Made by a program: the position numbers and the translations under genes. Shown here piece after piece: positions 35,586-44,295 of a DNA stretch of 64,000 bases. The stretch comes from Pseudomonas urmiensis (lineage in GTDB: Bacteria > Pseudomonadota > Gammaproteobacteria > Pseudomonadales > Pseudomonadaceae), in the NCBI RefSeq assembly GCF_014268815.2, contig NZ_JABWRE020000001.1, positions 1,741,001-1,805,000 on the forward strand. Direction: 5' to 3'. Every line of letters begins with the position of its first letter. Positions within the stretch are counted from its first letter, which is position 1. Under the pieces are notes generated by a model that had not been told where the DNA came from, ran no database searches, and was given only the letters and a program-made list of their open reading frames with translations.

Positions 35586-36409
35586 CTACTGGCACGCCCC
35601 CGTCTTGTGTTCAGGGCGGGGGTTGCCCTGGTTTTATGCCTTTTCCTGTGAATTCCCCAATAGGCCATCGCAGCGGTCAGCACGCCTACCAGCGCCAGTG
35701 ACGGGAGCGTTCCCAGTAGGGAATGGTGTATCTCGTGAGCCGTGTGACCGGTGGGATAGCCTGCTTTAAGCGTGTAGCCGTGTTTGACTGATCGCGCACT
35801 CTGGAAGAACTCCGATTGCGATGGCCGCGTCGGCTCCCGACTGTCTCCTCGGGCCCAGATGTACTTGTCATCGAACTCCAGCAGCATCACCAAGTCACCC
35901 TGGAAGCCATACAATGCGTTGCGCAGCGCAAGGCCATAGGCGGTGGCGACGACGCCTGAGTTGTTAGCTGCTAACCAATACTCCACGACCACCCCATTCG
36001 GGGTGCTAGGAGAGGTCAAATTAAGCCTGACATTCGGGCTTTGGGTGTCAGAGTGGTGCAGCTTTGGATAGGGAGGCGGTAAAGTGCTGCAATAACCTAT
36101 GTTGTTGCGCGTCAACATCAGTGAACTAATTCGCGAGTCCTTGGCTGTGCGGGCTTTCAACGCACCGATCACGCGGTCGCAGGGTCTACCGGCATATGCC
36201 AAGGTGTCGCTGGCGGCGCTAAGCAAGTTGTCTAACACCCGATCAATGACCACCACGGCTTCGCTGGCCGTTACCCGAGCGTGCTCGTCAAGATTGTTCT
36301 CCAGCTGATATACCATCACTGTCAGCCCGGAAGCCACAGGCACCAGCCCAACCCCCATAATCAGCAAAAGCTGCAACAGGCTTCGTGCTGCATACTTGAG
36401 TTTCGACAT
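35582..36409 (-). CDS. Stand-alone CSS-motif sensor protein lacking an EAL domain
   Basis: A 275-residue membrane protein with TM1 (~10-35), a periplasmic CSS domain (C77; motif C107-S-T) and TM2 (~236-252). It ends after only about 20 basic cytosolic residues ([17 protein letters not shown]). The CSS-EAL enzyme encoded at 32623-34203 has the same N-terminal plan plus a full EAL domain, so this looks like an EAL-less sensor or a remnant cut off where hpd ends. The two stops interlock (4-bp overlap). The ATG at 36409 has AAGGAGGG upstream, so it is expressed from a good site. It has no recognised function. Confidence 0.8.
   Translation of the reverse strand: MSKLKYAARSLLQLLLIMGVGLVPVASGLTVMVYQLENNLDEHARVTASEAVVVIDRVLDNLLSAASDTLAYAGRPCDRVIGALKARTAKDSRISSLMLTRNNIGYCSTLPPPYPKLHHSDTQSPNVRLNLTSPSTPNGVVVEYWLAANNSGVVATAYGLALRNALYGFQGDLVMLLEFDDKYIWARGDSREPTRPSQSEFFQSARSVKHGYTLKAGYPTGHTAHEIHHSLLGTLPSLALVGVLTAAMAYWGIHRKRHKTRATPALNTRRGRASS
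35597..35622 (+). terminator. Weak hairpin after hpd
   Basis: CCCCCG and CGGGGG with a 14-base loop, about 12 bp after the hpd stop and inside the 3' end of the convergent gene; TTTT follows at 35632. Confidence 0.4.
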
Positions 36410-36538
36410 CGGCTTACCCTCCTTGTCAGAGCTGTCCATTGTTGGACAGATGCTGGGGGAGGGTACGGGGGACATCCTCTCTGAGCTGTAGTCTTGAGCC
36501 GGTTTAACTCTGGTAAATGTGGTCGCGCGCTGTGGGAG

Positions 36539-37228
36539 TCAGCTCTTCTTGCCGAGCGTTTCTACAACTTTTTCCGCCACCAAGGCGCTAGAAGCTGGGT
36601 TTTGGCCGGTAATCAACCGCCCATCGCACACGACAAACTCAGCCCACGGCTCATCGTGCTTGGTGTATCTACCGCCTCGTGCGCCCAGCTCGTTCTCAGT
36701 CAGATAGGGAACTACCTTATCCAGCTCAGCGAGCTTTTCTTCGGTATTGGAAAAACCGGTGACTTCACGGTCTTTGATCAACAGCGTGTTGTCACTAAGT
36801 TTGATATTCAACAAGCCGACTGCTCCATGGCACACCGCCGCGACCACACCCCCTTTTTCATAGATGCGCCGCGCCAGCTCTTGCAGCGCCGCGTTATCCG
36901 GGAAATCCCAGATAACCCCATGGCCGCCGGTGTAGTAAATCGCGCTGTAATCATCAGGTTTTACCTGGCCTGGGCTGAGGGTAGTGCCCAAGCGGTTCAT
37001 GAACTGCTTGTCGTCATACCACTGCCAATCCAGATCAGGCGCCATCTGCAGGCTGTGCGGATCAATGGGAATGTATCCGCCGTTGGGGCTGACATAGTCA
37101 ACGGCGTAGCCACTTTTTTCGACCACCTCGACAAAGTGGACCGCCTCGCCCAGCCACAGGCCGGTTGCGCGTTTAAGGGTGGGATATTTGGCGGTGTTGG
37201 TCAGCACGACTAGGATTTTCTTGCTCAT
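36539..37228 (-). CDS. DJ-1/PfpI-family protein (Hsp31-like)
   Basis: A 229-residue class I glutamine amidotransferase-like protein. The nucleophile elbow is AVCHGAV (C133, H134), with the partner E28 (WLGEAVHF) and the GGHG loop at 101-104. The layout matches Hsp31/YhbO-type deglycases, glyoxalases or chaperones. A start at 37228 is preceded by GGAGTGAGG; the longer frame upstream is not needed. It stands alone. Exact activity (glyoxalase III, protease-like or chaperone) is not predictable. Confidence 0.88.
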   Translation of the reverse strand: MSKKILVVLTNTAKYPTLKRATGLWLGEAVHFVEVVEKSGYAVDYVSPNGGYIPIDPHSLQMAPDLDWQWYDDKQFMNRLGTTLSPGQVKPDDYSAIYYTGGHGVIWDFPDNAALQELARRIYEKGGVVAAVCHGAVGLLNIKLSDNTLLIKDREVTGFSNTEEKLAELDKVVPYLTENELGARGGRYTKHDEPWAEFVVCDGRLITGQNPASSALVAEKVVETLGKKS

Positions 37229-37389
37229 GACCTCACTCCATCGACAGGAAAGGGCCCGGTGACTCCGGGAACGCATGGCAAAGCCTAATCAGCATAGCTG
37301 GCACTGAGCACGATGCCATCGGTGTGATAGTGGCAATGTGCTAGCCTTGGATCTATGCACGATTGAGGCGATTAAGGTCGGCTTAGTCA

Positions 37390-39543
37390 GTGGTTAACCA
37401 AATGTTGCAGTACGCCTTGTCCAGGCAGATGATGCTGGGCAGCCAGCCACGTCAAGGAATGAACAAATTGGTCGCGAAAGGTAAGTCATCCGAGCCTGGA
37501 CTCCAGGTAATTAGCCTTACGCCAGCCGTCCCCTTTGCTGAAAGCATGGACAAGTCGATTAGCCAGTTCGACTGGAGCACAACATCCTTGGGGGCCTTAC
37601 CCCAATGGCCGCCGGCCCTACGCATTGCCGTCGACATGATGCAGCATTCGCCGTTCCCCAGCGCACTGGCATGGGGTGCGGAGCTGACGGTGATCCATAA
37701 CCAGGGGTATCGAGGCCTATTGTCGGCAAAACGGCAGACCTTGGGCTGTTCTTTCGATGCGTTGTGGAGCGACGAACACTGGCAGGTGATCGGCCCTTGT
37801 GTGTTCAAAGCGCTGCAAGGTCAGGCCAGTTTCGTTGAAGACACCCCCATTCGCATAGACCCTGGCAACGGCATGGGCCAAGCCTGGTATGCCTTCAGCT
37901 ACACCCCCATCAGGGATGATCAGGGGGCAGTAGCGGGCGTACTGCATACGGTCATCGATACCACCGCGAGCATGGAGACCATTGGCCAGTGGCGAGAACT
38001 GGCGACAACCTTCGAAAAGCAGATCGCTCGCTACATGGCGGACCGAGACCACATCTGGCAGCTTTCGCGCGATGCCATGGTCATGCTCAAGCGCGACATG
38101 CGTCTGCACGCGGCCAATCCTGCGTGGCAGCAGATATTGGGTTGGAGTGAGGATGAAGTGGCGGGCATGCCGATCCTGGAGCTGGTGCATCCAGCCGACC
38201 GCCCGCAAATCCGTAGTGCGGTCCTGGATGTCCTGCATGGCAAAGGGGTCGAGCAGATCGAAACCCGGCTACGCCACAAAGAAGGGCATTACCGTTGGTT
38301 CAGCTGGAGCGGCAGGCTGGAAGGCGATGTGTTGACGGCGGTGGGGCGCGATATCAGCCAAGAGCGCGAAGACGCCATTCGCCAGAGTGAGATGCTCCTG
38401 CGCAACAGTCAGCGAATGCAAGCTGTAGGGCAGTTGGCGGGTGGTATGGCCCATGAGATGAATAACCTGTTGTCGGGTATCGGCGGTAGCCTTGAGCTGT
38501 TGCAACGGCGCTTGGCGCAAGGGCGTTTAGAGCGGGTCGACAACTATGTGCTATTGGCGCGTGATTCAGTCCAGCGGGCGATGACCCTCACCCATCGATT
38601 GTTGGCCTTTTCCAGAAGCCAACCACTGTCACCGGACAACGTGGATATCAACCGCTTGCTGGAAGCCGCCGAGCCGTTACTGCTGCAGGCACTGGGGCCG
38701 GAGATGCGCTTGCAGTGGCAATTGGATACGGCGCCATGGCCGGTCTATCTGGATGCCGCGCAATTGGAAAATGCATTGATCAATCTGTGCGCCAATTCCC
38801 GCGATGCCTGCCGGGACCGCGGCCAGCTGACGATTCGCAGTGTCAACCAGCGTCTGACGGGCTCGCAGGCCAGCGATAGCGGTTTGCCCAACGGCGATTA
38901 TGTGACCATTCATGTCGAGGACAATGGCCATGGCATGTCGAGAGAAGACGTGACACGTGCGTTCGAACCGTTTTTCACCACCAAACCGGCTGGTCGAGGG
39001 GCGGGGCTTGGGTTGCCGATGGTCTACGGTTTTGTCAGGCAGTCTGGTGGCCACGCTTGGGTTGAATCGACCTTGGGTAAGGGCACCCGGGTGTCAATGA
39101 TGTTTCCGCGTGGTGAGGCGTTGCCGGAACCAGAACAGACCTCAGCAGCGTTACCAGCAAGCACCGCACGTGGACGCGGCGAGCGCGTGCTGTTGATCGA
39201 CGATGAGGCCAATCTACGCAATTTGATGAAAGAGGCATTGGCGGACTTTGGTTTTGATGTCAGCGATGCTACCGATGCCAATTCTGCTTTGGGGCAGTAC
39301 CAGCTCGCTGGCACATTTGATTTGGTCATCACCGACATTGGGCTTCCGGGAGGATTCAGTGGACGTCAGGTAGCCAAGGCCATGCGTCTGCTCAACCCCG
39401 AACAGAAAATTCTATTCATTACCGGATTTACCGAACAACCCATAGAGCAGCAATTGCTCAGCCAGTCAGGAACTGCGCTGATGCTCAAGCCCTTCACCCT
39501 GGAGAGCTTGGTAGAGCAGGCCCAACGCATGATTAGTTGTTAG
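37390..39543 (+). CDS. PAS-containing hybrid histidine kinase with C-terminal receiver
   Basis: A sensor of up to 717 residues. N-terminal PAS-like region (~55-195, starting FDWSTTSLGALPQWPPALR), a second PAS with PAC (~215-325, AMVMLKRDMRLHAANPAWQQILGW), a HisKA dimerisation helix with H355 (GGMAHEMNNLL), a HATPase_c domain (NLCANSRDA, DNGHGM, GLGLPMVYGF), and a receiver with D649 (LVITDIGLPGG). No transmembrane segment is seen, so it is cytosolic. The start is unresolved: GTG 37390 opens the frame, ATGs at 37402, 37459 and 37546 are alternatives, and none has a clear ribosome-binding site. It is convergent, by 11 bp overlap, with a second hybrid kinase. Confidence 0.88.
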   Translation: MVNQMLQYALSRQMMLGSQPRQGMNKLVAKGKSSEPGLQVISLTPAVPFAESMDKSISQFDWSTTSLGALPQWPPALRIAVDMMQHSPFPSALAWGAELTVIHNQGYRGLLSAKRQTLGCSFDALWSDEHWQVIGPCVFKALQGQASFVEDTPIRIDPGNGMGQAWYAFSYTPIRDDQGAVAGVLHTVIDTTASMETIGQWRELATTFEKQIARYMADRDHIWQLSRDAMVMLKRDMRLHAANPAWQQILGWSEDEVAGMPILELVHPADRPQIRSAVLDVLHGKGVEQIETRLRHKEGHYRWFSWSGRLEGDVLTAVGRDISQEREDAIRQSEMLLRNSQRMQAVGQLAGGMAHEMNNLLSGIGGSLELLQRRLAQGRLERVDNYVLLARDSVQRAMTLTHRLLAFSRSQPLSPDNVDINRLLEAAEPLLLQALGPEMRLQWQLDTAPWPVYLDAAQLENALINLCANSRDACRDRGQLTIRSVNQRLTGSQASDSGLPNGDYVTIHVEDNGHGMSREDVTRAFEPFFTTKPAGRGAGLGLPMVYGFVRQSGGHAWVESTLGKGTRVSMMFPRGEALPEPEQTSAALPASTARGRGERVLLIDDEANLRNLMKEALADFGFDVSDATDANSALGQYQLAGTFDLVITDIGLPGGFSGRQVAKAMRLLNPEQKILFITGFTEQPIEQQLLSQSGTALMLKPFTLESLVEQAQRMISC

Positions 39544-41158
39544 CGCCGCTTGAGCGTTTGCCCAGCATCCCGGCAACCCTCTGTTGCAGGTGGTTGAGTT
39601 CAAACGGCTTGCAGATCAATTGCATGCCTGGCCCAAGAAAGTTTTCCCTGGCCATCGCCGTTTCTGCGTAACCGGTGATGAACAGCACAGGCAGGTCCGG
39701 GCGCAACTGCTGGGCAATTTCGGCCAATTGCCTGCCGTTCATTCCGGGGAGCCCGACATCACTGATCAGCAAGGCCAAGGGGCGAGGGGAGTGCAGCACG
39801 CGCAGCGCCTCGTTGGCGTTGCTCGCTACCTGGCAATCCAAGCCATCTTCGGCAAGTGCCTGGCACACCAGCAGGCGCACATGTTCGTCGTCTTCGACTA
39901 TCAGCACATGCTGATCAGCCTTGGCAGTGGGGGCGGGTGGGTGATTGGCCTTGGCTTGAGGCTGCACATTGCCTGGATCGCGTGGCAGATACAGGTCAAC
40001 TCTACTGCCTCGGCCAATTTCACTGTGCAGCGCTACGTGGCCATGCGACTGCTTACTGAAGCCATAGACCATCGACAACCCCATGCCGATGCCCTGGCCA
40101 ACCGGTTTGGTGCTGAAAAACGGCTCAAAAGCCCGCTCCAGGGTGCTTTGCGACATCCCTTGGCCGTTATCGCTGATGCTGATGCGCAGATAATCACCGC
40201 TGGCCAGGCCTTCATGGGCCAAGCGTGCCTTGTCAACGCGCAGGTTGCTCGCCTCGATGGTCATTTCGCCGCCGCTGGGCATCGCCTCCGCAGCGTTGGT
40301 CAGTAGATTGTCCAACGCTTCGCGCAGCTGCTGATCATCCGCCTGCACCCGCCAGAGGTTCTTCGGCAGGCGTACTTGCACGTTGATTGCGCCGCCTAAG
40401 TCAGTCAATGGCCTCGACTCGAGCAAGGCGCTCAGGTCGACACTGCGGCTGTCCAGTGATTGCCGGGAGGAAAACGCCAATAATCGATGGGTCAGGCGGG
40501 CGGCACGCGTAACGGCTTCCTGGCCCATGCGCAACACCCCGCCAAGCTTGTCGGTGCGGCCCTGTTGCAGGTACCGGTCAATTAACTCGAAGCTTCCGCC
40601 GATGCTGGTCAACAGATTATTGAAGTCGTGGGCAACGCCGCCGGCCAATTGACCAATGGCTTCCATCTTGCGCGTTTGGTGCAGTGCCTGGACTTCTTTT
40701 TGCCGCTGCTGTGTCTGATTGTGCAATTGCTGCTGCAACTCGAGCAATTGGTCGCGAGCAACGTACTGACGGCGTCGGGCACGAAGGGCCGATTGGCTGA
40801 GATTTAGTAGCTGGCAATCATCAAAAGGAAGCTGCAGCAACAGCAAGTTACCCAAGCGCTCTCGCGGTGGACCGGTGGTCGGCGAGTGGACATTGGCCAG
40901 CAACACAATGGGCAAGTCGGACCATTCAGGTTGGCCATCTATGAATTGATGCAAAGGCGACTTCTGATCGTCGGACAGGCTCTCTTCAGCGACGATTGCC
41001 AGGCCAACACCCTCAGACAGCCAGCCACACAAGCGCGCCAGATCGGTTGTACGTTGGCAGCCGATTCCTGCAGCCGCAAGCATTCTGCTGGTCTCTGCCC
41101 CCAGACGTGCTGGAGCCAAGATCAGTGCACGCTCGTCCAGTGACAACGAAGCGGCCAA
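39533..41158 (-). CDS. Hybrid histidine kinase with degenerate N-terminal receiver and C-terminal receiver
   Basis: A 541-residue protein. Residues ~5-115 look like a receiver that has lost its phosphoacceptor region (LILAPARLGAETSRMLAAAGI, VLLANVHSP). A coiled-coil linker follows (~125-165), then HisKA with H177 (GGVAHDFNNLLTSIGGS), HATPase_c (NLLTNAAEAMPSGG, DNGQGM, GIGMGLSMVYGF), and a C-terminal receiver with D467 (LLISDVGLPGMNG) and KPF. No ATG fits the start. A TTG at 41158 has GGGAGAG 5 bp upstream and is chosen here; another TTG opens the frame at 41191. It lies downstream of the TPR gene and tail to tail with a related kinase. Confidence 0.88.
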   Translation of the reverse strand: MAASLSLDERALILAPARLGAETSRMLAAAGIGCQRTTDLARLCGWLSEGVGLAIVAEESLSDDQKSPLHQFIDGQPEWSDLPIVLLANVHSPTTGPPRERLGNLLLLQLPFDDCQLLNLSQSALRARRRQYVARDQLLELQQQLHNQTQQRQKEVQALHQTRKMEAIGQLAGGVAHDFNNLLTSIGGSFELIDRYLQQGRTDKLGGVLRMGQEAVTRAARLTHRLLAFSSRQSLDSRSVDLSALLESRPLTDLGGAINVQVRLPKNLWRVQADDQQLREALDNLLTNAAEAMPSGGEMTIEASNLRVDKARLAHEGLASGDYLRISISDNGQGMSQSTLERAFEPFFSTKPVGQGIGMGLSMVYGFSKQSHGHVALHSEIGRGSRVDLYLPRDPGNVQPQAKANHPPAPTAKADQHVLIVEDDEHVRLLVCQALAEDGLDCQVASNANEALRVLHSPRPLALLISDVGLPGMNGRQLAEIAQQLRPDLPVLFITGYAETAMARENFLGPGMQLICKPFELNHLQQRVAGMLGKRSSGANN

Positions 41159-41257
41159 GGCAGCTCTCCCGAAACAGTTGGCGGGTCGCAAGTGACCCTG
41201 CCGATATCCACTGGACCATGGTGCCGGGACTGGGGTTCAAACTGTTTCAGGATTTCT

Positions 41258-42313
41258 CTAAAGGCCTTGCTGGAGTATTGGATCATCCGGGTTTTGTCGC
41301 TCAAGTTCGGCCAGTAGCACCTGAACATTTTGCAACTGCCCGGTTTCTTTCCAGTATTGGATCAGCAATAGCCGCGCCTTGCGATTGGCCGGCTGTCGAC
41401 TCAATACCGTCTCCAGCTGTTTTTGCGCGGCCTCAACCTGCTCCAACTGGTGCAGGGTTAGCGCCAGCGCATAGCGATAGTCGGGGTCGTCAGGCTGCAG
41501 TTCCACTGCGCGGGAGAACGCCAACAATGCGTACTCGTGCTGATCGTGGCGAGTCAGCCAGAGGCCTAGTTGGTGCTGCAGAAAAGCTGAGTCTGGCTGC
41601 AAGGCCAGGGCCTTGCCCAGCACCTGCCGAGAAGCATCGTGCTGACCCTGGCGCTCCAACAAACGAACTTGGGTGGCTAACGCCTCCAGACTCTCCGGCG
41701 ACGCTTTCAGGCTGCGTTGCAGGGCTGCGTCAGCACGCTGGTAGTCGTGTTCGTGCAAATACAGGCGTGCCAGGTGGATTTGCGCGGCGGGATCTTCCGG
41801 TTGTGCTTCAAGTGCTTGCTGGAATTGGTCAAGGGCCTGTTGCAGTGGACCGAAGTACAGGCCAATCGCATCGGGATCCAGGCCCAGCAAGGCGTCCACT
41901 GCGGCAAAGCGAACACTCTGGTCATCGTCATCAAGCAGTGGCCCTAGCACCAGGCTGCGCTGCGTCGCGGGCAATAGCTGGCGAATGCTGGCAATGGCGG
42001 CGCGGCGCACCAGCGGTTCGTCGTGCTGCAGATCAAGCTTGGCCAGCTCCAGCGCTTTGGGTGAAGGGTAGTTGGCCAGTTCGGCATACAACGCCGCGCG
42101 ACGAATGGGCGCCAGGTCGTTGCGCTGCAATTGCTGATAGAGCACGCGGGCGGCGCCCGGTTGGCCGTTATGGGCCATGCGAAGGGCTTTGGCGTAGCTA
42201 TGTGGCGGCAGGGTGGGTGCGGTAGGCGCCTCGCTGCGCGACAAATAGCCGATCACCACCGATACCAGAATCAGCAACAGCACGGCGATCAGGTAGTGAC
42301 GGTGTCGGGGCAT
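41258..42313 (-). CDS. Membrane-anchored TPR/HEAT-repeat protein
   Basis: A 351-residue protein. The start is MPRHRHYLIAVLLLIL at 42313, giving one N-terminal transmembrane anchor (~7-22) and a periplasmic body. HEAT-like helices (~80-140, 'LVRRAAIASIRQLLPATQRSLVLGPLLDDDDQSVRFAAVDALLGLD') are followed by 5-6 TPRs (for example ALEAQPEDPAAQIHLARLYL, ALALQPDSAFLQHQLGLWL, AVELQPDDPDYRYALALTL). This suggests a scaffold for protein-protein contacts. A longer open frame runs into the AT-rich upstream region without protein character. The hybrid kinase gene follows it after about 100 bp. Confidence 0.82.
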   Translation of the reverse strand: MPRHRHYLIAVLLLILVSVVIGYLSRSEAPTAPTLPPHSYAKALRMAHNGQPGAARVLYQQLQRNDLAPIRRAALYAELANYPSPKALELAKLDLQHDEPLVRRAAIASIRQLLPATQRSLVLGPLLDDDDQSVRFAAVDALLGLDPDAIGLYFGPLQQALDQFQQALEAQPEDPAAQIHLARLYLHEHDYQRADAALQRSLKASPESLEALATQVRLLERQGQHDASRQVLGKALALQPDSAFLQHQLGLWLTRHDQHEYALLAFSRAVELQPDDPDYRYALALTLHQLEQVEAAQKQLETVLSRQPANRKARLLLIQYWKETGQLQNVQVLLAELERQNPDDPILQQGL

Positions 42314-42918
42314 CGGCGAGTCCGTTGAGGCAGAGGGGCTGAGCTTGGGCGAGCTTGAGGTGAATTGCAATCTTGGGGAGGGTGTGTTGCGTGAAGGGCC
42401 GTAGCGCCAATGGCTCTCTGCAGCCGCAGGGCCGCTTGACCGACCACGACACGCTAAGTGATCAAGTATGCGGAGATGTATGCGTTTTTTCGGATGCTTC
42501 CTACATGTTTCGAAGTAACGGATTACGGTTGTTTGTGTTTTCGTAAGTTGCAAGTCTACTTTTTCTATTTGTGCGTTTGTTTTGTTCGGTCAATTTTATG
42601 GGCAGATCCTTGGTTGTTCCTTGCTGAATGGTTTTTTTACCGAGATCTGTATCTTTTATTCGTCGGGCAAGGATTGATAATGGCCCGGTGATAGTCAGTT
42701 CCGGGGAGCGCTGAATGAGCATGCACGTCGATATGCAGCAGGGTAGAGGGCGGTTGAGGGCGATGGTGGTGCGGATTTTTTTCAATGGTTTGGCGGCAGT
42801 AAGTTGTCACTTGCCTGGCTCCTAAATAGATGTAAGAAATGTCCGATAAGCGGGAAGCTAACTTGATTTTGCGCGCTATTTAGTGGTGAGCAGAAGTCCT
42901 CGAAAGGAAGGGGTGCCC
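42314..42918. other. AT-rich 605-bp intergenic region upstream of the unknown/MocR pair
   Basis: No convincing gene. From about 42455 to 42700 the sequence is markedly AT-rich with long T runs, unlike the flanking genes. Short open frames here (42458-42691 plus, 42501-42785 minus) have odd composition and no ribosome-binding site. It probably holds promoters and perhaps a site for nucleoid silencing proteins of the MvaT/TurA type. Confidence 0.6.
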
Positions 42919-44295
42919 ATGAGTGATATTCATGACCAAGCCATGCAATACATTTATCAGCAAGTGCTGGAGCGCTTGTTGAAACATATGTCCCAGGCCC
43001 AGCGTGCATCTATGCAGTTATTGATCCAACGACTGCTAGTGGCGGCTGGAGGCGTTGAGTACATTGGCCAGTTTCAGTTGCTAGTGGTGCACGGGGAGGA
43101 CCGACGAAGCGCCCATTTGCTAGCCTGCTTGCGTGCTGCGCAGTTGACCATCGCCTTGCGTGCGCCTGCCACCTTTCGACTGCGCGTGGTGGTCGCCGCG
43201 CTGCCGGCCATCAGCCAGAAGACTCTGATCAACCACGAGCGCAGCTTCGGCAAGCTGTTTATGCAAGATGATGCGCGGGTGGAGTTGCTGATGATCGAAG
43301 GGCAAGCGGTGGTGCCCTTTCGCGTCCGCCCAACGATGTCGATAGAGACTTGGGCGCAATCGCGCCAAGCGTTGTTGGTTTTTGGCCACCTGACCGCAGG
43401 CCAGCCTGAAGCCATGTTCGGTAGCCGCCTGCACCTGCAGCTGGCCAATGCTTTTTGCCTGGTGCTGGAGAATAGTCAAGGTGCGAGCGCCCTGATCACG
43501 CTCATCCCTGAGCGCCAGCGCCTGCTCTATCTGGCGTGGAGTCGGCGCTGCCTGCGTCTGGCGGGGGAGTCGGGCCTGCATGGCACGTATCTGAATCTGG
43601 CGACGCTGGCTGAGGCGCTTGGCTGGCTGCAAGCATTGGCAGACGCACCTTTGGACGCCCCCCGCAGCCCTGCGACCATGGCAAATCCAGACAGCCCACT
43701 GCGGGTGATCGCGGTGGACGACTTGCTACAGGACAGGCTCGACGACAGCCAGTTGCAGCAGATGCTCGGCGTGCACCTCGAACCTTCCAGGCCCCAGGCA
43801 GCCCTGATGGCTTACTTTGATCTTGACGCATTGCTGCACCTGCGCCAATTGCGCGGCCGTCAGCAGCGCAAGAGGCACAAAGAAGGGCGCCTGGGGCTGG
43901 CGGTGCGCGATCGTGCTCATTCCACGCAGGCGAATGACTCGGCCCAGGCGCGCTTTCTGAACCTGGCCGGGTTGACCGAGCAGCAGTTGGTTTGCCTGAT
44001 TCATGCCCCGTTCGCCGATCATGGGTGCGGGCTTGAGGGTTTCGTTGAGTATTGCCATCCCGGTATGCGGGTCGCCTTGCCCTATCTGCATCGGGCCTTG
44101 CAGGGCAAAACCTGCCCAGAGCCGGTGCAGCAGTGGTTGATGGATATCAGCGGTCTGAGTTTGGCGCAGCTCAAGGCAATCTATGCCCGGCGCATGGGCC
44201 AGCCGGCCAGACGCGTAGTGGCCAATCTGGCGCGGCGTGACCTGGCCCTGCGTCTGCAAACGAGCGCTAGAGCGGTGCCTCAGGTCGCGACCTGA
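42919..44295 (+). CDS. Unrecognised 458-residue protein, coupled to a MocR-like gene
   Basis: I do not recognise a family. The protein is soluble, with no signal peptide or membrane segment. Visible parts: an amphipathic N-terminal helical region (MSDIHDQAMQYIYQQVLERLLKHM), a mixed alpha/beta core (~35-215; GQFQLLVVHGEDRRSAHLLACLRAAQLTIAL, RLRVVVAALPA, CLVLENSQGASALITLI), and a basic linker (RQQRKRHKEGRLG, ~315-327). The C-terminal helical part resembles a DNA- or protein-binding tail (GLSLAQLKAIYARRMGQPARRVVANLARRDLALRL). AAGGAAGG precedes the ATG at 42919. Its stop and the next start share one base (TGATG), so the two proteins are made together. Function unknown. Confidence 0.72.
   Translation: MSDIHDQAMQYIYQQVLERLLKHMSQAQRASMQLLIQRLLVAAGGVEYIGQFQLLVVHGEDRRSAHLLACLRAAQLTIALRAPATFRLRVVVAALPAISQKTLINHERSFGKLFMQDDARVELLMIEGQAVVPFRVRPTMSIETWAQSRQALLVFGHLTAGQPEAMFGSRLHLQLANAFCLVLENSQGASALITLIPERQRLLYLAWSRRCLRLAGESGLHGTYLNLATLAEALGWLQALADAPLDAPRSPATMANPDSPLRVIAVDDLLQDRLDDSQLQQMLGVHLEPSRPQAALMAYFDLDALLHLRQLRGRQQRKRHKEGRLGLAVRDRAHSTQANDSAQARFLNLAGLTEQQLVCLIHAPFADHGCGLEGFVEYCHPGMRVALPYLHRALQGKTCPEPVQQWLMDISGLSLAQLKAIYARRMGQPARRVVANLARRDLALRLQTSARAVPQVAT

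Noticed and set aside
42458..42785. Two short open frames in the AT-rich gap (plus 42458-42691; minus 42501-42785)
   Set aside because: Odd composition, no ribosome-binding site and no recognisable motif; kept only as intergenic sequence.
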